Positions 33,903 through 45,900 of a DNA stretch of 64,000 nucleotides are shown here, in pieces. Each line of letters starts with the position of its first letter. The first letter of the stretch is position 1. Both the position numbers and the translations under genes were made by a program. The notes beneath the pieces are model-generated. The model saw only the letters and a program-made list of their open reading frames with translations. It was not told the origin of the DNA and ran no database searches. The stretch is taken from NCBI GenBank assembly GCA_011033025.1, contig WFMF01000034.1, positions 496,001 to 560,000 of the forward strand, in the 5' to 3' direction. The stretch is from Beroe forskalii. Its lineage: Eukaryota; Ctenophora; Nuda; Beroida; Beroidae.

Positions 33903-36900
33903 ATGCGAATAACTACCACAGAGAAACGGCAGCTCTTCGCTGATGGATTTCTTGCTGCCAGTAAGCCTTTGTAATCATTTAAAAAACAATGGTCAATGGA
34001 TAATTAGGTACTAGTAGATCTGCTTATTGAATGAAACAGTAAACGAGTAAAGAAAGTTTGCAGAATGTAATTCTAATATAATTATCTGAATTCTGAATCG
34101 AAATAAGATGTCCTTTTTCTGTATATCTCCTGTTTATGTGAATTTGTAAGTTGTCTTAGCCGGCGTGGTGTAAAGTTTGAGCCATATCCTGACCCCCAAC
34201 GTATGACAAACCCACCAGCGTCTGCTGTTGCCTTGTCTCCCGCCCTTTGCAAGCAACTCTCTCTGTATTTGTTATGTCAATGGTTTATAATCGGGCAAGA
34301 AGACATTTGTCACTTTACGGGCCGTGAGGGGCAGTGTAAGGCAATATGGATAATTCAAAGGGAAGGTTCGAAAATTACGGAAAAAGGGCGATGAATTAAG
34401 TGATGTTTTGGGTAGTGGGTCGGTACTAAATGTTAATGATTCTACACAAGGAAATCGAAAAAATATCAAATGCCATACCGATTTCGTCTCTCTACATTCC
34501 ATATTTCAGAGGCCCTGATAATTGAACGAGACACCCTGCGTCGAGACTTGACGGAACTCCAAGAGACACTAGACACCCGGATATCTAGTCTCACCAAGCA
34601 ACATGAGGATATCCTGTCCACAACCACCACTTCCCTCGTGTCTCAACACCTGGCACAAACCAAACAGAGTAAGTATCAACACCTGGTACAAACCAAACAG
34701 AGTAAGTCTCCATACCTGGCACAAACCAGGTAGAGTAAGTCTCCAGGGAAAATCTGGGTGAAAAGTCCCATTGATTGATGAGAAAATTTGCATTAATTAG
34801 AGGGTAGGTTCCCAGATATCAATAATTGTTGAAAGTAAGTTTCAAATGAATGAATTAAGAATGAGTCAGGCCAATTCATTCAAGTAAATGAATTTTGATT
34901 CAAGATGGTATTTATTGATTCCTCCCTGAAGTTCACTAGTCAAAAGGATATATAAGTGGCATTTATACGCCATTATTGGTGTGAGATTTTAATTCAATGG
35001 TATTTATGGAGTTTAAGAAGGTTAGACGTATATTTTGTCGTTCTTGCCAGATGGATGACATGGCATTTCAAGCTTTCAAGAATGAATTTATTTTTATCTA
35101 CTAACCACAGTATAGTGGTTTGAGTAGCAGGAATTCATAGTGAGATGTAATGACTCCTAATTCTGTGAATTAGGTAGGTCACACTGCTCTACTTTAACTC
35201 TACTGGCCGTTCTTCGGAATTGAGGAATTCTGAGCTGTCTAGATAGAATTATCTAATGACTAACACTATTGTAGGTAAGTAGGTAGCCTTATAAGTGCAA
35301 GGAATAAATCAGTAATCAGAACTTCACAAGTTCAGAATTCTGGTTATCATCTCAGAAATATTTGTGCTAGACTGCTGCTGTAAGAATATTGATGTAAGTA
35401 CTAAAGTACTGTAATTGAGTTAATAAATATACTGTAATTAAGTTATCACTTTAATCCTAGTTAAATCATTGCAATAATATGACTGTAATTAGGATTGCTA
35501 CTTGCCGGAATGACTGCACACTTTCACTAATGTTAATAATATTATTACTGATAACTCAAGTAAAAAGAATACCCGATTATTTTAAATTTACCTAGTGTAT
35601 TTTTAATGTTGTAGTACAAGTAAGTAGTAACGGAACCTATGGACTCTGGCTGTATTATAATTTATAAATTGATCTTCACCAGAGACGGTTAAAATAATTT
35701 TCATCATCTCAATCAGAGCTCAAGAATATGGGGTCATTGGCGAGGTGATACTGGTTGGTGTTCATGGGATGTTCAGAATGTGACACATTGATGACATGCT
35801 ATTCATGTGTGCCGTACACATCATGCATACGTATTTTATCACACGTTGCTACTGCTTAACATTCGCTCGTTACATATTCGTAATATGTAACATTATGTTA
35901 GAGTATTCCCTTGAGATAAGGCTTTAAATAAGAAGCTGCTGAATTCTTTCACTTCAATCAGTCCTGGGATTTCATCCCCAATGTCAGGGACCATGGACCA
36001 TTGTATTTGAAAGTATTTAGAAATTGAAGTCCCAACTCCAAAAGATCAAAGCCTGCGTAGAAATTTCATGATTACGAAGAAATATTTAAAAGACTTTTTA
36101 AATAATGTTTTAGCACTTGACTGTCGATTAAAATATTAAATTTGGACTGAGATAAATCCAAATTTCTCTTCCCTCGGAATTTCTGTAATGATAGTCAAGG
36201 ATCCATGCCCAAGAATATTGTATCAGGCTGCTACTTGTCCTGGACTTTATTATCCAAATATTATAGTTTGACAGATATGCCTATATCTGAAAGATAGAAT
36301 GTTTTGATGAATAAAATGTATGGAATTTTTAAAGGCATTTTGACACTCTCACAAGCCTGAGCCTGCTATATGCATATCTGTCAGAGTTAGTCTGCTAAAA
36401 ATATTGTAGGTTGCCTGCCAAACATAGACTGTTGTGAATGACGTGATTATCATGGGTTTACATGGTGTGTTGTTGACATGGACCCCGTGTATTGGATCGT
36501 GTTAAATTACTGTCGTCCATGTGTTGTGCATTTGCTGGGATTCCTCAAAAGCTCAAAGCTTCAAAGTAGTGATGGTATAGCTGCATAACAGAGTAGGTTT
36601 TATATCCGATACTTCACAAAGCAATGTAGCTGCACTAGGAATGTAAACAAAGGATTTATTGACATGTCGTTACAGTCGGATAGTTCTGTAGATAAGCTAC
36701 CCAACAATACCTATATTATGACTTTTCAAAGGTCAAAGGAACTGAGATTTCTCGAAACTTTGTGTAAATCCTTGTAACGTCACGCACACTGGGACACTGT
36801 TACACCGGAGTTATAAGGTGAAACATCTGTTTAATGTTGAGAAAGAAGGGTCAGCTGGGTCAACATCACAGTTCACACCATGGAGGCTTTGGGCGTGCAT

Positions 36901-39900
36901 ATTAGCAGTGCGAAGGGAAAGTGATGAGAGGGGTTACACAGTCACGCGCAATAAATAGGCAAAATGGTTTCAAGAAGTGACCACCTTGATCCATCATGTT
37001 GATATCAGTTACTTCTATATTCCAAACACGACGCCAAATAACATGATGTGAGCAGGTGTGTCTTTGACCTGGCTGTGTATAATATTATTTCATGGAATAA
37101 GTAACACTGGAATCACTCTTGCGTGGGATGACTCACTGAAATTTTACTGTACAGTAAACCTGAAAAAACTCTCTCCAACATCTCTGCAAGATACCAGAGT
37201 TTTTATGAATGCAGAGAGTTTTAGTCAGGTTATTATTAACCTTAAAATGTTGTGAGCTTCTGTCAGCATTATTCATCTTAGAAAGTCATTGTTTTCTACT
37301 AACCAGCAGATCTCGAGATTTAATTGTGCCAGTTTCCGAATTGAACTGATTGTTGCAAGGGGTGCCCTCCTTGATAATAAACATAGCTTCTTCTACGGCT
37401 TTTTAAGAGGCGCTGGTGATACTGGCATCCTTGCCTTCAATTGTTTATTTTTCATGATTCTCAGATTTTTCTGATAAGAAAAAACTGGAGAATTACTCAA
37501 ATTTTTAATGGAGTAAAAAAATCTGGCATCTTAGGTTGGGTCCGCACCATCTTCTAAAAGAAAAAAATTAGCTTCTTCTAGCCGCTTCTATTTGATGTGT
37601 GGGCTCCGAGTCTCGCCTTATTTAGAGAATCTTCATCGCTGGGAGTTGTAACGTTGCCAAATAAAATGTATGAAGTCGTATAATTATAAGTCATGAAGTG
37701 TTACAGGGGGCTGATTGCATAAGAACTGATTATTTGTGATATCAGTTGTGATGAGAAATTGACAATGAATTTATTCAGACGTTCATGCATCAGGCACCTA
37801 ACATGGAATGATATTATATCTCGAAATACCTACTACTATACGTTTGATTTATGTAACAGATAAATGGATGTTTTATATAAATTCTTGAAGGTATAAAGTA
37901 TGCTGCAGGTAAAACGTGAGCCTTCACGTCACAAATTGAAATGTTGTGTCAAATATTTATCTGAGTGCGAAGCAGCTTTTAATATATGTTTTATTTTTAG
38001 ATTTATTAAATATATTATTACTGAAACCTCTATATCATTTAGGATCATCAAAACATTGAATTTAAGAAAAAAACTCTTTTGACTATTGAAATTGAGATCA
38101 GTATCAACATATTTTTATGTTGTATTATGGTGTATGATATTGTTAGTGATCTCATAATTAAAAACCGACTGTCACACTCTTGAGCACACGAACATCGGTA
38201 CTTTGGTAAAAATGACACGATGTAAATGGAGAATTTAATCCCATTAATTCGCTATATTTAAGAATTTAAATCAATTAATTTCTATAAAATAAGTGATTTG
38301 CTGCTCCCAAATTAAATTAATCGCTACTTTGTGCCTCTCACTTGCTTTAGCTATTGAAGTTTATAATGTGACCATTATGAACGTCCTTCATATGAATAAA
38401 ACAATTCATAATGCTTATAAAATCTTGAAATGAATGGTTCGTGTATCTCAGATTTCATGTAGCAATTTAATGATGATAATTTAAAATATCACAAAGAATA
38501 CAGCCTTGTCCTAATTTGTACACCTTATTGATGCATGATAAGTTTTAATACTGCCGAGACACATTTGACAAGCATACTAAAATCTAATGTAATGGCAATA
38601 AAGTAAATCCGAGCATATTGATGTATATTATTATCTCAACGCATAATATTTTACTTTTCATGTTACAATGGTAACATAATTTCATGAAATTTACTTCATT
38701 GAATTTTCCTCAAATGATGAATGCTAATGAAGAAATAAAAAGTAAGACGCAAGCTCTATGAAAAGGTAATCAAATATTAATCAAACACCATACTATACTT
38801 CGTCCATCAAAAAAGAAAAAAAAAACCTATTTCTTAATTTTTATCACCACTATTTTCCTCCTTTTCTCCTTTACGTGCGATCTATACACAGCGTGTACTG
38901 TGTATTGTGTGTATATCTCGATATCATAGTGTGATATCTAACGTAATCCTTATTTCAGTGACGGAGGAGTACGAGAGTACAATAGCACAGCTACGTAGCC
39001 AGGTAATGATCCAGCTCATGCTATAGGAGATTATTATTTAGGAGGCTAGAAAACGCGTATAGTATTGAGATATCAGTTCTGTGGATCTATACCAATGACG
39101 CTCCCCTCTGATCCCTGGCTGACTTTTTGACTGAACTTAGGATCACAGGAATTCCGCCGGTGTTAGCCAGGGGCCATTTGTATAATTTCATACGACTCAT
39201 ACAATAATATCTTTACTATTCAACGCATTAATTACCATTTACCAATTTCATTTTGATCAACAAAGCATTGTTCCCGAGTGCTGCGAGTAAATTTAATACT
39301 TTTCTGACTTGAAATTGTGACTCAGTCACATGCAAATTATTAAGCCTTGGCCCACGTCCGACAGTCCAAGCCTTATCAGTTTATTGGACATCATGTGTTA
39401 GCTCACTGTACATTGTACAATTAGTTATGTTCTCTTATCCGGCAGGATGAGGAAAGGGAAGATAGCAATTCCTCAAAAGTACAGGGATAACTTATATTGA
39501 AGAATATGTCAAGAATTGTAATCTAGTCTTCATGCTTTTGAATGAAAAATTAAAAAAACACTCCATATCGATGGTGAGGTAATGGTCATCTCCGTACTTA
39601 GTAATTTTGTAACATTTGATGTGCGTATTTTGAGTCCTGTAATTTATCAAATTCCCTTTTTCCCACCGCAAAATTATTAATAAACCAGCACTTATCAGGT
39701 TTCTCCTCAGTAAGGACTGTGGAATATATTTTAAATTTGATAGAGGTTTTCCTGGTGTGTTAATTTTCATCTCACATTTCACAGATAATTATTTCCACTG
39801 ACGGATAACGTGATGAGAGATATTTAGGTTTTTAATAAAAATCTAATATTCAATAAACCATCACAGTTCACACTCTGTGAGCAAAATAATTCGAATATAC

Positions 39901-42900
39901 ACACAGTACTCAGTTATGAGTATGATAACAGTAGGTTCATTGAACCTACTGTTTTGAGTTTTAAGCCATGATTAAATATCATACAGATTAGTTGACCAAG
40001 ATATCCAGGACTTAACATATCCACAGACACACTGTCTAAAACGTTCTAATTAGACAGCATATCATTCTGAAGTATTTTACACACCTACGACCTACTGCAG
40101 AAGATCCTACTGGTTCAGTAGCCTTCTTGAGCCTACACTTTGATCCTACACACTTACACAGTACACCTTTATATTATAGTATTATCTTGTTCATGTTGTG
40201 TATAACTCATACCTAGCCGTGAGGAGATTTGAGGTTATAAATTCATACGAGTGACGCCCAGTTAGATAATTCAGTTAGAATCATTCCGATCATTGTCCTT
40301 ACTTCTTCATATCCCTCCATAAGGTAGGTAAAGCAGTCTACTATCTATCTATTGAGTGGGGTGCTTAATATCGAAGTTAATCCACTAGATGCGATGCAGT
40401 TCGAAAATTTCACATCGAAATTTTCATCCAAGGTTGTATCACATAAGTCCACGTTGCTACTTCCGATATGGTCATGATAGTTCTCAACAATCAAGCAAAT
40501 TCAGGGGAGTTACACTTTGAGTAGTCTTGCTTTATGGGGTAAATTACGCCTCACCATGACAACCACCTATAAACTGTAATAGAGGTCATTTTTCCTTGTG
40601 AAATACGATTTGTAGTAGTAATGATAGGATGGTTTCTCGTCATGCAATAAGATAGAGTAATATGATAAAATAATATGACTTGATATTTATAAGCCCAGTG
40701 TAACTTGCAGAAACTCCACAATAATAATAATATTATTGATAATTTCTTAGTAGCTTCAAACCTGCAAAACTTCAAGAAAAAGGCTGCATGTTAGTGTGTT
40801 CGCTACACAGTGTTTGCCGACAACAATCAAAGCGTTGTGCTCTTTGAAAAGATTCCGTTTTTAAATTCCATCAATGTTTAAATGTATCTAGATACAGCCA
40901 TAACAATACATGGTCACTAGTAACTACAGTGTTTACACGTTGTAAAGAAACAATCAATCAGTACACGACATGTTGCATCTGTTCTACTTATCTTCTGACT
41001 ATTCACTATTCAGAATTAAGATTTACAATTAATTCTCTGAATTCAGAGAAAATGATTGTAAATCTTGTTTGTGAATAGTGAATAGTCAGATAATGAGTAG
41101 ATTTATTATCCAGGACTATTGCATGATCAGGGCAGTGTTTTTTACTTGATTATTTTCAACCACAAAACATAATGTCTGCTTGTCAGACATAAAATATTCA
41201 AAAGGTGGTGGTTGTTTAATTTCGAACTTATACAAGAATCACCCATCTGTAATCAGTCCTTTCCTACAAACTTATGAAATTTTATGATCCAATCCTTAAA
41301 TCATCACAGGATTTAGGCTAGAATCATTAGGGCTAATCCCCTCAAATTAAGCAGAATTAACACTAATCCTGATTCCTGAGTCAACTGACAGCTTACAGCT
41401 AGAGTAATGGAGCACTGCACAGGAGCACAGGAACCAGCACTGACAGTAGCACAGCATTTAAAGAATTTAACTTTTGTCATTGACTCTCCCAGTGCTAAGT
41501 AAAGCAGAGGAGTTCAAATGACATCGCACTAAGGGCGTTCTAAGTTCTAACTTTCTCTCTTCTTCCCAATCCCTCATAACGCTTGACGGAATAACCATTA
41601 ATTGTACAGTGGAGGTGTATATGGAAATGCATAAACACGCACCTAACGGGTTCATTTTGAGATAATTCCCGAGGGTGCAGCCAAGGGATGTATCTGGTTT
41701 AGACCGGATAAATCCCTCGCGAGGGATGTATCCCGTTCAAACTGGTGGGTAAGGGTCCTTAAACTCACCCATTTTCTCCTTGCAGTTAGCAGGGGTGGAC
41801 AAGGTAATCGTTACCCAGTAACCACTCGTTATTGCAGTTGGCAGGAGTGGACGAGGTGCATCGTAACGAGGTGTTGAGGATCAGAGACGCCCACTCGACC
41901 GAGATAGCGACCCTCCACTCGCAACACGAGGAACAGCAGAACCAACTCATAGCAGCGCACAAGGACAACGTTGCCAGGCTCGAGGTGAGTAATGTACGCT
42001 TAGAATAGGTGGTCGCAATGACGACATAAACGTTGTGCGCGCTGCCAATTATTGTTGAAAATTACCGCCTATTTTTCGTGGTTTGGCGAGTGGGGCTTGG
42101 TTTTCTTAATACTTCTTGATCCTTGTGGCTGGATGTGGAGGTTTTCAAGCAAGTGCACAACAACGCACCACATAGTTTGAATTTCTCTGAATTTGCCACA
42201 TTCATGTGATCCTGAATAGTTGAATATATTGGATAAATTCAACATAATGGAGTTTTTGCTACTTCTGTCACGAAAAGTGTTGCCCGGCATTTTTCCAGCT
42301 ATAGCGCAGGTTCAGCCTCCAAGACTGTTATTAATGAACAGATGGCAAAATGATCTTCATTCTTCAATATTATGTGAAAATAGTGTGCAAGAATGTGAAT
42401 TTTTTGTCACCGTCAGTTTGATGACATGTTACGATATTATTGTAATGAAATGTTATGACATGTAATGATAGCAATAAGCACATTCACTCTCAATTGCCTT
42501 TCAATTTGATTCTTGAGTCTTAGACACACGCTATTTTTAGAATGTTATCAACGTAGAGCTATTTTAATCTACAAAACACAGTACAAAGTTGCGTAGATTA
42601 GACCAACTAATGTCTCTGTGCTTTTTAGCATTTGTTTTTAGCATTTGTTTAACTATATTCAAAGTATTAATTTCAAATGCAGATAATTTTTAACCGCCTA
42701 GCATTTGTGACTTTTAGAGGTCCATTGACCCATGTAATATCATTTTCTCTCTGACCTCACTATAATGCCTCATCTCTCAGACGACACAGCACGACCTGGA
42801 AGAACAGAATGAATACCTGGACGGTCAGCTGAGAGAGAAGGACGAGACCATGCAGGCTGAGATCGCTGCTCAAGTCCAGGTGCAGTATTCATTGATACTT

Positions 42901-45900
42901 TGATAGTATGCCGGGTAGATTAGTGCCTTAGTTCTAGTCACTAGAACCCAAGGTTGGCATGTTCTATGCTTGAAACTTGAATGATATATATTTGATACGA
43001 TGATGGATTCAGTTGCAGCCTATAAGGCTATCAGCTTATACATTATTTGCATTCCTGATGATGGTTATGCGTAATAATACCTCAATAAATACATCAATAA
43101 CACGAATAAACTAAAAATTCAATTATACCAACACTGAACAAAAAAACGTAAGATAATCTTGCTCATCCGGTACATCTAGCATACATATCCAGTTGCGATC
43201 CAATGAACCTCCCATAGCGCCTTCAAATCACTCAAAGTTAGCCGTATCTCGTTTGCCGTTCCCCGATATCCGTTGTAGAACACTGAGAAGGAGTTCGGGC
43301 TGACGTCACTAATGACACCAGATGACACCAGTGGAGCCACCTGAGCTAACTCATCACTCAAATACTTGGGAATCCTTGCCTCGTCAAATTCTTGGGTCGC
43401 AGTGACGATGGGTCTCTCCACGAAACCACAATCACTGATGTCGACTGAAGCTTTGAAATATCTGGGGTAGGAGATAAGTAGTCAGTATCAAGATTAAAGT
43501 AGAAGTCAATAAAACAAAAGTCATGTTGTCATAGTATGATGGGTTGAAAATATTTGAGACCGTTCTTGAAATGCCTAATATAAGCATTAAGCAATCTATG
43601 ATCGAGGAATCTGTGAATTTATATCTATATCGAGAAATCTATGATCTGGTAGAGCAATCTGAGCTCGATCATTCTCTAATCTCGCAATCTCTGATCAAGC
43701 AATCTATAATTTCGCAATCTGTGCTCGATCAATCTCTTATCTCACAATCTCTGATCGATCAATCTTTAATCTCTAATCTCGCCATCTCTGACCTGCTATT
43801 TTCGTAGTTGTAACTGATGAACATACTCCTTGGTTTCCCTGTGGTAGACCCGGCACAGGTTGTAATACAGTCCGGATGCTTGGTTTTGTAGTGCGTGTCA
43901 GGGATGCTCACACGGTCTAATCCGGAGATCAGGGGAAGGAGTGACAACGTTGTCAGCAGTGACAACACTGACAACAGGCGATCAAACGACATGATGATGT
44001 GTAGCTTATCGAATATATTTTATTCGTTCGGGACTTTTGGAAAGTAAACTTGACAAAACTGGAAATGGCTACACAGAATGACTCTCGAATGGTGCTGAAA
44101 CTACAAGAATATGTGATGATATTTAAAACAGCTGTTGGGTATTGATTCTCGTATTATAACAGGTGCTAGAAAATGATGAATCTCTAGCATTGTTTCTGGG
44201 AAAAAGTGACAAGAGGTGTGATTTTCACATCAATCGTAGGATGAAAGGAACTGTAATGTTTTTCTTCCGAACACAGACGCACTGGTGTTTTATTTTTCCT
44301 CATTTTGTCAGTAGCTGGAAACTCCGTTACCGAGAATAAATGAATTACTGCTCAGCTCTTCTCCTTAGTTTTGGTAAGCAGACGCTAGCGGCTAGCCTCA
44401 AGTTTCTCGTCCGGTCCCCAGAGGCCAGGCATACACCTACAACTCTACAAGTTAAACCCCAAAGATTCTACCAAACAGCTCCATGTCCCATGATGGCAAG
44501 CGGTGGATCAGTGGTAATTTTAGTAAGGGCATTTAAATTCAGTGGAATGGAAAAGCGGAAGAATCAGAAGTCTCTAAGATCATCAATAATCATTTGAGAT
44601 GCTTGGCTTTCCTCCTCTCTCGTTTTTCAGACACGAAGCGAACTGAGAATGTCCTGTCGCCCAGACACCACAGTCAACATTTTTTCAAGCTATTCAGGAC
44701 ACTTGCTAATTGGTGAAGTTTCAGATTGAAGTTTCTACTTGTCTCATACAGTTTCTGAGAACTTTGATAAATCCTTTACTGCTCTCTAAAACCCATGATA
44801 CTTGTGCTCTAGTTTATACCTTTACATCCAGTGTATTCGTATCATTAAACGTTTTCAACTTGCTCCCTCAGTGTATCCAGTTTCACGAATGGGAAACCAC
44901 TAACAGCTCCTTGCCCGGACCTTCAGAGTCCCGCTGCGGAAAATACAAGGCTCCAGTGACGTCATTATCACGATTTAACGTATTTCATTACTGACGCTGA
45001 ACCGCCTACGTATCCTTGCGCGTGACTTCCAGTGTGTCGTAATATATGTGGTGGACCAGTAGTCTGTACGTAACATGAGTGGTACAGAGTGTATCACTTT
45101 ACCATGATCCAACCACTGTCTCAGTCGGAACCAGGCTTTATAGTAATGAGCGGGAAGTAGGTTGCAGTAAATATGGAACCATTATCAGGGGTTCTAGCTA
45201 CATACATTATCGGTAGTTTACTTGAGTGCTTGCCTCGTTGCCAGGGCAACTTCTGGAATAAAAACAGGAATATACAGTTTCTCGAAACTGTGTAGCAAGG
45301 AGTCTGGTATCCGGAATCTGTGTAAAGTGGAACATCATGGTTCTGTTAACGAAAAAAATGCTCGAAGTAGTAAATTGTGGTGCAGTAAGTGGCATTGTCG
45401 TAACATTTATGAAATATTCCATTTCGTCACCCAAATAATCTCCATTGCACTACATCCTACGATGATAATTTTGCAGCACACTACATCCTCTGATAATAAC
45501 TTTGCAGCGCTCTATATCCTATAATAATAACTTTGCAGCGCAGTTTATCCTATGATAATAACTTTGCAGCGGACTGTTACACTCCTCCTTCAGAGAGAGG
45601 TAGCACGATACGATACGATTAACGCAGAGATTCAGTCGCTGAGAGATGTGATTGACATGCGGAATGCTGAGATAAAGAAGCAGCAGTCCCGACTAGCTGA
45701 ACTCCAGCTCAAGGTACAGGAGCTTGTAATAACTTTGTAATCATAGTTATATCAGCGGCGGGCGCCCGGCACATTAGTAATCCGCCGGTTACGTTATCTT
45801 TTCAATTCAAACATAAAAACTCTTAATTTATGTCTTACTGATGACTGATGAGTCATTCAAGTTTTAACGATGGTATTATTCTGAATGAACTCAAGATTGT

